From Methylicorpusculum sp. (lineage in GTDB: Bacteria > Pseudomonadota > Gammaproteobacteria > Methylococcales > Methylomonadaceae), in contig NZ_JAUSBX010000038.1 in the NCBI RefSeq assembly GCF_030651835.1, forward strand, positions 24,366 through 88,365: a stretch of 64,000 bases of DNA, read 5' to 3'. Numbering within the stretch: the first letter of the stretch is position 1; the number at the start of each line of letters is the position of its first letter. Below, in pieces: positions 17,446 to 26,943 of this stretch. The notes under the pieces were generated by a model that was given only the letters and a program-made list of their open reading frames with translations, made no database searches and was not told the origin of the DNA. Made by a program: the position numbers and the translations under genes.

Positions 17446-18186
17446 CTAAATCATTCTTTGTCTTACCACTTCATAGAGAAACACGCCGGTCGCTACCGAA
17501 AGATTCAAACTTTCAATCTTGCCCAACATGGGCAGCTTGACCAGCATGTCGCATTCTTCCCGGGTCAAACGTCTAAGTCCTTTACCTTCAGCACCAATGA
17601 CCAAGGCCATGGGGACTTTTAAATCAGCCTGATAAATCGTTTGATCACCGTCCCCAGCCGCCCCCAAAATCCAAAGCCCTTGATCTTTAAGCCAGCGAAG
17701 TGTTCTGGCCAGATTGGTAATTTGATAAACAGGAACCGTTTCAGCCGCACCACTGGCCACTTTACAAACAGTGGGAGTAATTCCAGTTGCGTTATCTTTG
17801 GTGATAATGACGCCATTCACACCTGTAGCATCGGCCGTGCGTAAGCAAGCACCCAGATTATGCGGGTCCTGAACATTATCCAGCACCAAAAAAAGAGGCG
17901 GCGTTGTTATATTCAGGACATCGGTTTTCAATTGATCTTCTGATCTAGCAGCGGGCATTTCTATTTCTATCACAATGCCCTGATGATTAGGGCCGCCCGC
18001 TAATCGATCCAGTTTTTTACGATCCGCTTTTTCGGTATTTAAGCCTAAGTCGCTCACTTGCTTGATGATTTCAGATAAACGTTTATCCTGGCGGTGACCA
18101 TCGACCCACACCTGTAAAATATTTTCCGCTGAATAATCAAGAGCCGCTTGAGCCGAATGGAGCCCGTATATTTTTGTTAATTTCAC
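17446..18186 (-). CDS. rlmB: 23S rRNA (guanosine-2251-2'-O)-methyltransferase
   Basis: SpoU-family enzyme that methylates the ribose of G2251 in the 23S P loop. The 246-aa protein has the N-terminal substrate-binding domain ('IYGLHSAQAAL') and the SPOUT knot motifs 'LDNVQDPHNLGACLRTADA', 'LVIGAEGKGLRRL' and 'LPMLGKIESLNLSVATGVFLYE'. It overlaps the stop of rnr (ATGA), the same rnr-rlmB order seen in other gammaproteobacteria, so the two are co-transcribed. Confidence 0.95.
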   Translation of the reverse strand: MKLTKIYGLHSAQAALDYSAENILQVWVDGHRQDKRLSEIIKQVSDLGLNTEKADRKKLDRLAGGPNHQGIVIEIEMPAARSEDQLKTDVLNITTPPLFLVLDNVQDPHNLGACLRTADATGVNGVIITKDNATGITPTVCKVASGAAETVPVYQITNLARTLRWLKDQGLWILGAAGDGDQTIYQADLKVPMALVIGAEGKGLRRLTREECDMLVKLPMLGKIESLNLSVATGVFLYEVVRQRMI

Positions 18187-20423
18187 TTGGAGCGCCGTTT
18201 CCTTTTGTTTTTAATCGCTGTTCCGGTTTTTTTAAAAAGCTCGAAATCAATTTTCTTTTCGTCCAGATCGACTCTGACAACTTTGACCTGCACAGAATCA
18301 CCCAGCCGGTAACGCATGCCGGTTCGTTCGCCTATCAATTGATGACTGGAAGGGTCGAATTTGAAAAAATCCTGCGCCAGATTGGATACATGAACCAAGC
18401 CCTCGACATAGATATCAACCAATTCAACAAAAAACCCGAATGAAGTTACGGCCGATATGATGCCCGGAAACACGTCACCGACTTTATCCATCATGTATTC
18501 GCATTTCAGCCAATTGACCACGTCTCGAGTCGCTTCATCGGCCCTGCGTTCGCACGATGAACAGTGCTCACCCAACGCAACCATGTCCGAAATGCCATAG
18601 AAAAAACTTTCAGGCGGTTTATTCTGCAACGCATGTTTGATCGCTCGGTGAACCAACAGATCGGGATAACGGCGTATGGGCGAAGTAAAATGCGCATACG
18701 CATCCAGGGCCAAACCGAAATGACCTTTAATTTCAGGACTGTAAACGGCTTGTGACATGGAGCGAAGCAGAACGGTCTGGATTAAATGCGCATCCGGCCT
18801 GTCTTTGACAGACTCCAGCAATTTCATGTAATCCAAAGGTGTCGGTTGCGCTTCTCCAGACAGGTGAAGCCCCAATTCTCCCAGAAAAGTTTTGAGTGCC
18901 AGTAACTTTTCAGGACCCGGTCCTTCATGAATTCTCAGTAATTTGGGGATCTTTTTTCTGTTTAAAAACCGCGCCGCAGCCATGTTCGCGGTTATCATGA
19001 ACTCCTCAATCAGCTTATGCGCATCATTTCGGACGACTGGAACGATTTTTTCAATTTTTCTCTCAGCGCCAAACAGGATTCTTGTTTCCTGGGTGTCAAA
19101 ATCCATTGCCCCCCTCTCCTCTCTTCTTTGACGCATTGCCTTAAAGAGTGAGTAGGTTTCATTGAGATGTGGCACCAGCTGTTTATATTTCTTCTTCAGC
19201 GCCTGATTATCTTCAACGAGAATTTGAGCCACTTCGGTATAGGTTAATCTGGCATGAGAACGCATGACCGCCTCATAAAAACTGGATCTCAACACATCAC
19301 CTTCAGTGTTGATAACCAACTCACAGACCATACACAGGCGGTCAACATCAGGATTAAGAGAACATAAGCCGTTAGATAATATCTCCGGCAGCATGGGAAT
19401 CACTTTTTCAGGGAAATAAACCGACGTACTACGGTTTTTTGCTTCCTGATCCAATTCACTGTTGATTTGGACGTAGTAAGAAACATCGGCAATAGCGACC
19501 CAGAGTTTCCAGCCGTTTTTGGTTTTGCGGACAAACACAGCATCATCAAAATCTCTGGCATCTTCGCCATCGATAGTGACCAAAGGCAAGGCTCTCAGAT
19601 CGACTCGATTGGCTTTGGCCGACTCAGGCACCTGGTCGCTGAGCGACTCGATTTCTTTTAGCAAAGCATCCGGCCAGAGATACGGTAATTCATGGGAACG
19701 CACCGCCATCTCGATTTCCATACCCGGCGCCAAATGACGCCCCAGAATTTCAACCACTTTTCCAATGGGCTGACGGCTTCTTGATGGTTGCTCAATAATA
19801 TCAACAACAACGATCTGACCTTTCTCGGCAGCCCCGATATCGGTGTGTGGGATCAACACATCCTGTGCGATATTTTTATTTTCTGGAACCACATAGCTGA
19901 CGCCGCGTTCATGAAAAAAGCGGCCTACGACCTGCTTGGTGTTTCTTTCAAGCACTTCTACCAGAGTACCTTCTTTTCGGCCCTTTCTGTCAACACCGGA
20001 AACTCTGACCAAGGCTCTGTCATTATGCATTAATGACCGCATCTCTCGTGGTGATAAAAATAAATCGGGCGAACCATCATCCGGTCTTAAAAAACCGAAG
20101 CCATCGGAGTGGCCCAGGATGCGTCCGGCTATTAAATCTTTTCCATCGACCAGAAAATATTTTTGCCGCCGGTTAAACATAAGCTGGCCATCGCGCTCCA
20201 TCGCTCGAAGTCTTCGGCGAAGAGCCTCAACCTGCTCCTCATCGGCGAGATCGAATTCCCCGGATATTTCTTCGCGCGATAAGGGCTTGCCAATCGTTCC
20301 GATTAACTCGAGTATCAGCTCACGACTGGGTATTGGATTTTCATACTTGGCTGCTTCTCTAGCCGCGTACGGGTCTTTGGACGCTTTAAACGTAGTTTTT
20401 TTATTTTTGGACTTCAATGTCAT
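18183..20423 (-). CDS. rnr: Ribonuclease R
   Basis: 3'-5' exoribonuclease that degrades structured RNA and matures rRNA and tmRNA. The 746-aa protein has the N-terminal winged helix ('SREELIL'-type region 'LIGTIGKPLSREEI'), two cold-shock domains, the RNB catalytic domain with the metal-binding 'TIDGEDARDFDDAVFV', the HTSPIRR-like 'AYAHFTSPIRRYPDLLVHR', an S1 domain ('FPGIISAVTSFGFFVEL') and a basic tail 'KNKRKRRSK'. It is slightly shorter than E. coli RNase R because the basic tail is short. 'AGGA' precedes the ATG by 5 bases. Confidence 0.96.
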   Translation of the reverse strand: MTLKSKNKKTTFKASKDPYAAREAAKYENPIPSRELILELIGTIGKPLSREEISGEFDLADEEQVEALRRRLRAMERDGQLMFNRRQKYFLVDGKDLIAGRILGHSDGFGFLRPDDGSPDLFLSPREMRSLMHNDRALVRVSGVDRKGRKEGTLVEVLERNTKQVVGRFFHERGVSYVVPENKNIAQDVLIPHTDIGAAEKGQIVVVDIIEQPSRSRQPIGKVVEILGRHLAPGMEIEMAVRSHELPYLWPDALLKEIESLSDQVPESAKANRVDLRALPLVTIDGEDARDFDDAVFVRKTKNGWKLWVAIADVSYYVQINSELDQEAKNRSTSVYFPEKVIPMLPEILSNGLCSLNPDVDRLCMVCELVINTEGDVLRSSFYEAVMRSHARLTYTEVAQILVEDNQALKKKYKQLVPHLNETYSLFKAMRQRREERGAMDFDTQETRILFGAERKIEKIVPVVRNDAHKLIEEFMITANMAAARFLNRKKIPKLLRIHEGPGPEKLLALKTFLGELGLHLSGEAQPTPLDYMKLLESVKDRPDAHLIQTVLLRSMSQAVYSPEIKGHFGLALDAYAHFTSPIRRYPDLLVHRAIKHALQNKPPESFFYGISDMVALGEHCSSCERRADEATRDVVNWLKCEYMMDKVGDVFPGIISAVTSFGFFVELVDIYVEGLVHVSNLAQDFFKFDPSSHQLIGERTGMRYRLGDSVQVKVVRVDLDEKKIDFELFKKTGTAIKNKRKRRSK

Positions 20424-20523
20424 GTGTTCCTAAAGATTCATGATTAAAAAAGAAAGTAACTTGATTGACCGCCATTTTAACAATCTCATGGCAATAATAA
20501 AAATGAAATGACGCCTGCTACAC

Positions 20524-20552
20524 TTGACAATTAAGAACGTTATCCGTATATT
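20524..20552 (+). promoter_or_regulatory. Sigma-70 promoter of tRNA-Leu
   Basis: -35 'TTGACA' (20524-20529) and -10 'TATATT' (20547-20552) are 17 bp apart, nearly consensus. They are followed by 'GCGCGC', a GC-rich discriminator of the kind found at stringently controlled stable-RNA promoters. The tRNA begins 34 bases after the -10 box. Confidence 0.85.
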
Positions 20553-20585
20553 GCGCGCTCACTTCGCTGATACAGCAATCCTCTT

Positions 20586-20672
20586 GCCGAGGTGGTGAAA
20601 TTGGTAGACACGCTAGCTTCAGGTGCTAGTGCTCGTAAGGGCGTGGAGGTTCAAGTCCTCTCCTCGGCACCA
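20586..20672 (+). tRNA. tRNA-Leu (anticodon CAG)
   Basis: Acceptor stem 'GCCGAGG' pairs with 'CCTCGGC', followed by A and an encoded CCA (20670-20672). The anticodon arm 'CTAGC-TTCAGGT-GCTAG' gives anticodon CAG, reading CUG. The long variable arm between 20630 and 20650 and the T arm 'GGAGGTTCAAGTCCTCT' are those of a class II leucine tRNA. Confidence 0.97.
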
Positions 20673-21416
20673 TTAACAAAACACATCAGATTTACATTCC
20701 TATAACTGCTTTTTACTGCGTGATTTATCTGGAAAATATCAGCTGTTTTTTAATGATTGATCCCTCATCCCTTTTCAAAGCCTGAACATCTATTTATTTT
20801 TTTGAAGTTTATCACGAAATTCATCCCTTTTATCCAGAAATTTTACGCCTAAGCCGCTTGAATAAATCGTAAAATATTCCTTATGTCATTGTTTGAAATA
20901 TCTTTTTGTTATTTTTAACAAATCTCCGTATTACCCGCGCCCGAATTCAACAAATATACGATGATCAGCAGATTGACCAAAAGCACTGATTACGTGATTT
21001 AAGATCCAAACCGGACTCTTTTTTTTTGATCGAAATTTGATGTCGATTTTATGGCAATACAAGACTGGATCAAACACACTTAAAACGAAATATTGATAAA
21101 TTCCCCATTAGATATGCCTTTCGCACTTCAAATTTCGTCAGTGCCTAAGGAGGTAGCGAGGTGTTCGGCAAAGGCTATGCCTGAATGGATGCTGGCATTG
21201 AGCCTACATGGATGTATTTACGGCATTCTTTGAAGAGCACTCCGATGCCAAATTTCGATCTACGATTGGTATACAACGAGTGATTAAATTCGGAATTGAT
21301 CTTTCCGGAATAATGATAAAGAAACAATCAGGCAAAATAATGAGAGATTTTGACTGGCAACTCACCTTGCCAAAATCTATGAAACTGAGCTCGTCATTAC
21401 CATTGTGTGACACAAA
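20673..21416. other. Intergenic region downstream of tRNA-Leu
   Basis: About 740 bases without a supported gene. The first 440 bases are AT-rich and featureless to my eye, with no tRNA-derived attachment-site duplication found. The second half is the 155-bp dispersed repeat (21118-21272) and then the leader of the diguanylate cyclase gene. Confidence 0.5.
21118..21272. repeat. 155-bp dispersed repeat, copy 2
   Basis: Full-length, same-orientation partner of 6413-6567. Both copies begin 'CTTTCGCACTTCAAATTTCG' and end in 'AATTTCGATCTACGAT'. Its coordinates fall between the tRNA and the diguanylate cyclase gene. Confidence 0.85.
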
Positions 21417-23069
21417 ATGAACAGTCTAAGCCGGACTATCGGCTTGCCGCACTTGATAAGCGACTATGACAGCCTGAACCGCAACCGGGCTAAACCACCG
21501 AAAACGGTTAACAAATTTACAAAAAAATGCTCCAGCTGTGCGATGGCCAAAACGCAGCCGATGGCCTGCATACTCATGTGCGAAGTTTTTGCAATGAGCC
21601 AATGCATTAACAGCTTAATGGAACTGACTGCGATACCGGCCATTTCAAAGATGCAACTTAAGCCGATATTGCAGATTTATAATCAGCTCACGCCAATCCT
21701 GGCCAATAATGCAGATGAGCCATTCTTTAAAAAATCCTCCGATGAACTGAACGAACTCACCCAATGCATTGAGGAGCGAGCCCTCAGACTTGTCCAAACA
21801 AATGCACAACTCATTCATGAAAATAAAAAAACGGGTGATCATGAAGCGCGGTTGACAGCATTATTTGAAAACATGAGCAACGGCATTGCTGTGTATCGCT
21901 TCATCGACGATGCCAATGATTTTATCATTACCGACTTAAACAAGGCCGCCGAACGCATCGAAAACATTAACCGTAAAGAGGTTATTGGACAAAAACTATC
22001 ATCGGTTTTCCCCTTCTCCGCCCAAGCAGGACTTCATGATGTGCTGAAGCGTGTTTCAGAAACAGGTCTGACCGAAACGCATACGATGGCCATTCAAACT
22101 GAAAATCACATTTCACAGTGGCGTGAAAATTATGTCTGTAAATTACCCAATGGTGAAGTTGCAGTCGTTTTCAACGATGTGACCCATCGCAAAAATGCCG
22201 AGATGACGCTTCAACTGACGCAATTTTCAGTCAATCATTGTGCCGATTCTTTATATTGGATCAGTGCTGATGGTCATATCAAATATGTGAATGACAGCTC
22301 TTGTAAGTTTTTAGGTTATAGCCGTGAAAAGCTGCTAACCCTCACAGTGGCAGATATCGACGCGCTCTATTCTGCCGAAAGCTGGGTTTTTCATTGGCAG
22401 ACACTCAAGGAAAAGGGCGCTATTAATCTTGAAACCATTTACCGGACTCAGCAAGGAAAACAAATTTCGGTAGATATATCTGCCAATTATCTCTTGTTTG
22501 AAGGTGAGGAATATTACTGCGGATTTGTACGAGACATCAGCGAACGCAAAGCCTTACAAACCGAACTGGAACGCCAGGCACAACTGGACTATTTAACAGG
22601 CATAGCCAATCGCCGTTATTTTATGGCACAGGCAGAAATGGAATTGGCAAGAACCGCAAGATACGGCGGCGCCTTATCCGTATTCATGCTGGATATCGAT
22701 CATTTCAAACAGGTTAATGACAATCATGGGCATACCGCTGGCGACCGCGTACTGGAAAGAGTCGGCGGTATATTTGCGGATTTCCTGCGTGAAACTGATA
22801 TACCCGGGAGATTGGGGGGCGAGGAGTTTGCCGTCTTGTTGCCGGAAACAGGCTTAGAGAAAGCCGTTGAGGTTGCCGAACGGCTTAGAAGCTACATTGC
22901 TGAAAGCCCGATATTTTTTGAATCGGGAGCATTACCCTTGTCTATTAGTGTTTCTATCGGGGTTACCACACTACAAGATCACAATGGGAATATTAACGAC
23001 TTGCTAAATCGGGCTGATCAAGCGCTCTACCGGGCAAAATCAGCAGGCCGTAATCGGGTATGCAAGTAG
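21417..23069 (+). CDS. PAS-containing diguanylate cyclase
   Basis: Makes cyclic di-GMP. The 550-aa protein has an N-terminal cysteine-containing segment ('CSSCAMAKTQPMACILMCE'), a helical stretch, two PAS domains (about 140-255 and 262-375, the second ending 'FVRDISERKALQTELERQA'), and a C-terminal GGDEF domain with 'DYLTGIANRRYF', 'LDIDHFKQVND' and active-site 'GGEEF' (about residue 467). 'RETD' five residues before GGEEF is an intact inhibitory I site, so product feedback is expected. No membrane segment is seen. The ATG lacks a clear ribosome site; the Met at 21543 is an alternative start that would still keep both PAS domains. Nearby polysaccharide genes are a possible but unproven output. 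Confidence 0.9.
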   Translation: MNSLSRTIGLPHLISDYDSLNRNRAKPPKTVNKFTKKCSSCAMAKTQPMACILMCEVFAMSQCINSLMELTAIPAISKMQLKPILQIYNQLTPILANNADEPFFKKSSDELNELTQCIEERALRLVQTNAQLIHENKKTGDHEARLTALFENMSNGIAVYRFIDDANDFIITDLNKAAERIENINRKEVIGQKLSSVFPFSAQAGLHDVLKRVSETGLTETHTMAIQTENHISQWRENYVCKLPNGEVAVVFNDVTHRKNAEMTLQLTQFSVNHCADSLYWISADGHIKYVNDSSCKFLGYSREKLLTLTVADIDALYSAESWVFHWQTLKEKGAINLETIYRTQQGKQISVDISANYLLFEGEEYYCGFVRDISERKALQTELERQAQLDYLTGIANRRYFMAQAEMELARTARYGGALSVFMLDIDHFKQVNDNHGHTAGDRVLERVGGIFADFLRETDIPGRLGGEEFAVLLPETGLEKAVEVAERLRSYIAESPIFFESGALPLSISVSIGVTTLQDHNGNINDLLNRADQALYRAKSAGRNRVCK

Positions 23070-23190
23070 GGCGTCAGATACGACTCCCGCCAAGCGTTCT
23101 TACAGCACCCTTAGGCTCTTGCCTGCGAAACCAAGTATGACCGGTTGAACGGAGGCAGTCAGTCAGTGAGTGCTTTTCCCATTCAAATGC

Positions 23191-24030
23191 TTATGCGCAC
23201 AATTCATGCTCGTGTGCTTCTTCATGATGATCTATATTAAGCTTATAGCCAAAACCTTTAACCGTTATAATCCATTGCGGGTTATTAGTATCTATTTCAA
23301 TTTTCTTTCTTAACAAGTACATATATTGATAGAGATCAGATTTGGTTGCACGGTTATTTTCAGGCCAAAGATGATCTATTATTTCATCCGCCATAAATGT
23401 TCTATCAACATCGGTTGCCAACAACTCAAACAATTCAAATTCCTTGCGCGTTAAATCAATTTTATGCCCTTTTAAATAAACACATTTGTTGCGATAGTCA
23501 ATTTCAAATTCATTATATTTGTGTTTTATGACATGATAAGAATTAACCGAACTTGAATTATTATATTTTGAAAATCCATTATCCTGATTAAAATTCATAT
23601 TCCGTCTTTCTATATAGGAGCGTCTTTCTCTATGCCTTCTTTCTTGTTCCTCTGCACTTTCATTCAAAATTAAATCCTTAAAACATTTGTCAATATCAAT
23701 GATGTCGAATGGATCATCAATTATTTTGTCGAACCACTTTGTTAGACCCGATATCACACCCGAAGCACTTTTATTAATGCCGCACACTTTAATATCATAA
23801 TCCAGGCAGACTTTTTCAAGCAACTCTCGCTCCGCTTCTTTATCATCAGCATTTATAAAGTTGAGAGGAATAATGACTAACATCGGTTTTAATTCTTTTA
23901 ATAAATTAATTCTATCTGTATTTAAATCAAGCTCTGTTACGGACAAATTATTAGCATAACAGTAACCTTTTAACATGGACAAAAAATATCTATCATTATC
24001 AAATACAACTATAGTGTTATTTTTTTTCAT
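23191..24030 (-). CDS. Atypical winged-helix regulator with degenerate receiver
   Basis: 279 aa from the chosen ATG ('MKKNNTIVVFDND'); the track start adds 31 poorly conserved residues. The C-terminal third is an OmpR-type winged helix: 'IDLTRKEFELFELLAT', 'ADEIIDHLWPENN', 'LYQYMYLLRKKIE', 'TVKGFGYKLN'. The N-terminal domain has receiver-like strands, but the phosphoacceptor position reads 'LVIIPLNF' (Pro for Asp) and the Lys region reads 'IIDDPFD', so phosphorylation by a kinase is unlikely. A very charged linker ('EEQERRHRERRSYIERR') joins them. The gene is markedly AT-rich compared with its neighbours, which may indicate transfer. The PAS protein gene lies upstream on the same strand. Confidence 0.85.
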   Translation of the reverse strand: MKKNNTIVVFDNDRYFLSMLKGYCYANNLSVTELDLNTDRINLLKELKPMLVIIPLNFINADDKEAERELLEKVCLDYDIKVCGINKSASGVISGLTKWFDKIIDDPFDIIDIDKCFKDLILNESAEEQERRHRERRSYIERRNMNFNQDNGFSKYNNSSSVNSYHVIKHKYNEFEIDYRNKCVYLKGHKIDLTRKEFELFELLATDVDRTFMADEIIDHLWPENNRATKSDLYQYMYLLRKKIEIDTNNPQWIITVKGFGYKLNIDHHEEAHEHELCA

Positions 24031-24163
24031 ATTATTAACTATGCAATTTATTGACAATAAAATTAAATAATTACTGAAAAATAGATTATCAATCAAGTTA
24101 TGATTGAAAACGATATTTAACAATGACCATTATTAAAATTCAGCAAAAAGCTTACTGCATTCG

Positions 24164-24751
24164 CTACGTATCAGCAGGTATTGGACAAATAATAATTTGC
24201 ACATAATCCCTTTCTTGATATTGTTTGAGATTAAATATCAACCCGCATTTAAAGTGAACACCATCATTCCCGACTGCTTCAAAATAATGACCGGCTCGAG
24301 ATAGAAAGCGTAACCTCGGGTTAATTTGTTCATTGCAGATCAATGGCATGTCAGCCAAATGTGGAAGTACTGTAGCAATATGATGATTGATCAGGCTTTT
24401 ATCATTAGCACCGAACAATTCACTGCACTTTCTATTGCAATGCTGAATTACAGATTGATCATCCAGTATTAGCACCCCATTTTCTGAATGAATGACATCT
24501 TGCCCGATATCTCCAATTTCAGCTGAAGCGGCTGTCCATTTGCCTAATACGTTATTATTTTTCCTCACACTTTCACACTCCGGCACACTTTTTGAAATTA
24601 ATCTCTGCACTAATTGATCGGTCATTTCCTGCTCATTGCCGCCTGCACCCCTTCTTTTCGCCGACTGCCCGCCCCAGACAACAACCTGACGACTGTTTAA
24701 AACCACCGACTTTTTGTCTAATCGGTGATCGAGTTGAACTATTTTTCTCAT
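24164..24751 (-). CDS. PAS-like single-domain protein
   Basis: About 195 aa from the ATG preceded by 'GAGG' ('MRKIVQLDHRL'); the track start lies 33 codons upstream without such a site. Residues around 90-190 look like a PAS domain ('GVLILDDQSVIQHCNRKCSELFGANDKSL', 'FLSRAGHYFEAVG', 'YVQIIICPI'). There is no output domain. The preceding region is polar and unrecognised. It probably works by interacting with a neighbour such as the degenerate-receiver regulator downstream, 130 bases away on the same strand; this is inferred from context only. Confidence 0.7.
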   Translation of the reverse strand: MRKIVQLDHRLDKKSVVLNSRQVVVWGGQSAKRRGAGGNEQEMTDQLVQRLISKSVPECESVRKNNNVLGKWTAASAEIGDIGQDVIHSENGVLILDDQSVIQHCNRKCSELFGANDKSLINHHIATVLPHLADMPLICNEQINPRLRFLSRAGHYFEAVGNDGVHFKCGLIFNLKQYQERDYVQIIICPIPADT

Positions 24752-24984
24752 TGAATATCCTCTTTCATACCGATTTTTTTCCGGCTCATAAACCTTATAC
24801 TTAAGTTCTAATATCACCGTTTGACCAAGCCGTAATGTAGGACGCATCAAAATTTCAAGGCCTAATTCTTCCCCCTTCTTTTCTCGCCTTAACTTTAATT
24901 TTCAAATCATCAAACTAGAAAGCCCAAAGTTGACGGGAGATAATCTAACTTGAATAATTAGAAAAGAATATTCGCGCAAACACG

Positions 24985-25025
24985 TAAGGGCTTTTACTTA
25001 TATGCCAAATAAGTAAAAACCCTTA
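24985..25025. other. Long near-perfect inverted repeat upstream of the FixL-like kinase
   Basis: 'TAAGGGCTTTTACTTAT' and 'ATAAGTAAAAACCCTTA' pair over 17 bp with one mismatch around a 7-base loop (ATGCCAA). It lies in the divergent region between the PAS-like protein and the kinase, 50-80 bases before the kinase start. It could be a bidirectional terminator-like structure, an operator for a dimeric regulator, or part of a structured leader; the sequence does not decide. Confidence 0.6.
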
Positions 25026-25104
25026 TCATGCGCACAAGACAATTAACTCAGCTTAAAAGCTAGGACCCGGAGCTCATTTGGTTAATTTGCATGAAGGTTC
25101 TGAT

Positions 25105-26943
25105 ATGCAAGCGCTTTTTGCGGCTATTCCCAATGCGCTGTTACTCACCGATAGGCTGGGCGTTATCGTTGAGGCAAATTCCGCTGCTCAAAAAATGTTT
25201 GGCTATAGCGGCGAGGCAATGGCAGGACTCAGGATTGAGTCGTTGATACCCGACTATTACCTCGCTCATCGTATCTGGCATGAACATCAAGACTCGCAAG
25301 ACAAGCGCCTGACCGACCAGGGAAGGCTGCTTTTCGGCCAACGCAGCGATAGCTCACAGTTTCAGATAGATATCCGATCAACCGACCTGCAGACGCCCAG
25401 CACAGCTTACATTCTGGTTACGCTGGATGACATATCCAGTCATTGGCCGCAAATTCAGAGAATGAGTGAAAATGCAGAAAGCCAACGCGCAATGATCGAT
25501 CAAGCCATCGTCGGCATTGTTCGTACGGATCTGGAGGGCAATATCACCCTCGCCAATAACTGTTTTTGCACTATCACCCATCTCAGCAAAGACGACTTAC
25601 TCGGCATGAACATGCTGTCGCTTAGTCATCCCGATGACCATTCAAGGCATGTTGAACTTTTTCAACGTTTGGTAAAGCATGATGACTCCTTTACTTTAGA
25701 AACGCGTTATCAGCACAACAAAAAAGACTCGGCCTGGGTCACTCTTACAGTTTCGCGAATAAGCGACGCATTAAGATGTCCATCGGGCACCGTAGCGGTT
25801 GTGATGGATATTTCCGAGCGCACCATAGCGAGCCATGCCTTAAAAACCAGTGAACAGCGCTTACAACTCGCCAAACACGCCGCAAAACTGGGTATTTTTG
25901 ATATGGATTTGATCCAAAATAAAATCCAGTGTGATAGCCTCATTTACGACATTTGGGGTTTTGCTCCCGACGAACCGCTAAATTATGAAAAAATATTGGC
26001 CGCCATACATCCGGAAGACAGGGCGGCCAGAGATTGGATCTTTGCGGAAACGCTAAAAAATGGCAGCCATGAATATGAAATCGAATACCGGGTGATACAT
26101 CAACAAAAGCACCATGAAACCTGGATCTCAATCAACAGTCATATTTTCTTTGAGGGCCAACAGGCTAGCCGGTTAGTTGGCATAGTTCAGGATATTAGCA
26201 AACGCAAACTCAGCGAACAAAAAAGCCAGAAAAACAGGACTGCAATGGGTGCTTTGCTTAAGCAGCAAGTCGCCAACCAGACCGCATCCGCCATCGCGCA
26301 TGAACTTAACCAGCCATTGACAGCCATTTCTGCATACAGCGAAGTTGCTCTCCAAGCATTACAAAGCAAAACCATTAATCTTTATCAATTAAACAAAGCG
26401 CTGCAAGGCTGTATTGAGCAAGCTCACCGTGTGGGCCACACCCTTCACGATTTGCTCAATGTATTGAATACCCAAAGCATTAATCCTGAACGCATTGATA
26501 TCAATGCGCTGATCATAGATACTTTGACCCTAATTCAAACGGAGGGTTTCGACGGATTTCACGCAGAACTTGAACTGGAAACCGGTATGCTCCCTGTTAC
26601 CGGTTACCGGCTTCAAATTGAAATGGTGTTGATCAACCTGATACGCAACAGCATAGAAGCTATCCGCGAGGCCAATATGGCGCCAGGCGCTATTTCGCTT
26701 ACCGTGCGATCAGTCGCTGAAAGAGATTGCGTGCAAATTACGCTGCAAGACAACGGTCCTGGCTTGAAAGAAGAAGCAGTAGAGCGCATATTTGAACCCT
26801 TTTTTACAACTAAAACAGGAGGCATTGGAATGGGATTAACCATTAGCCGGGCTCTGATTGAGTCAAATGGAGGTCATCTCTGGTTTGATTTAAAGAACGA
26901 CCCGGGCGCTATTTTTCACTTTACCTTACCTTTTGCTGTATGA
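25105..26943 (+). CDS. Soluble multi-PAS histidine kinase, FixL-like
   Basis: About 612 aa with no membrane segment. Three PAS-type domains are seen: 'ALFAAIPNALLLTDRLGVI', 'AMIDQAIVGIVRTDLEGNI' and a third ending 'LVGIVQDISKRKLSEQ'. The kinase core has H box 'ASAIAHELNQPLTAISAYSE', N box 'LINLIRNSIEAIRE', G1 'DNGPGLKEEAVE', 'FEPFFTTK' and 'GIGMGLTISRALIE', as in FixL/DctB-like kinases. No heme-contact motif can be assigned by eye, so oxygen sensing is not claimed. Start ATG 25105 has 'GAAGG' 7 bases upstream; the track's TTG at 25078 has 'GGAG' 5 bases upstream and is a real alternative. The stop overlaps the regulator start (ATGA). Confidence 0.9.
   Translation: MQALFAAIPNALLLTDRLGVIVEANSAAQKMFGYSGEAMAGLRIESLIPDYYLAHRIWHEHQDSQDKRLTDQGRLLFGQRSDSSQFQIDIRSTDLQTPSTAYILVTLDDISSHWPQIQRMSENAESQRAMIDQAIVGIVRTDLEGNITLANNCFCTITHLSKDDLLGMNMLSLSHPDDHSRHVELFQRLVKHDDSFTLETRYQHNKKDSAWVTLTVSRISDALRCPSGTVAVVMDISERTIASHALKTSEQRLQLAKHAAKLGIFDMDLIQNKIQCDSLIYDIWGFAPDEPLNYEKILAAIHPEDRAARDWIFAETLKNGSHEYEIEYRVIHQQKHHETWISINSHIFFEGQQASRLVGIVQDISKRKLSEQKSQKNRTAMGALLKQQVANQTASAIAHELNQPLTAISAYSEVALQALQSKTINLYQLNKALQGCIEQAHRVGHTLHDLLNVLNTQSINPERIDINALIIDTLTLIQTEGFDGFHAELELETGMLPVTGYRLQIEMVLINLIRNSIEAIREANMAPGAISLTVRSVAERDCVQITLQDNGPGLKEEAVERIFEPFFTTKTGGIGMGLTISRALIESNGGHLWFDLKNDPGAIFHFTLPFAV

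Noticed and set aside
20586-21272. tRNA-Leu as an integration site for an adjacent island
   Set aside because: No repeat of the tRNA 3' end and no integrase were found in the window.
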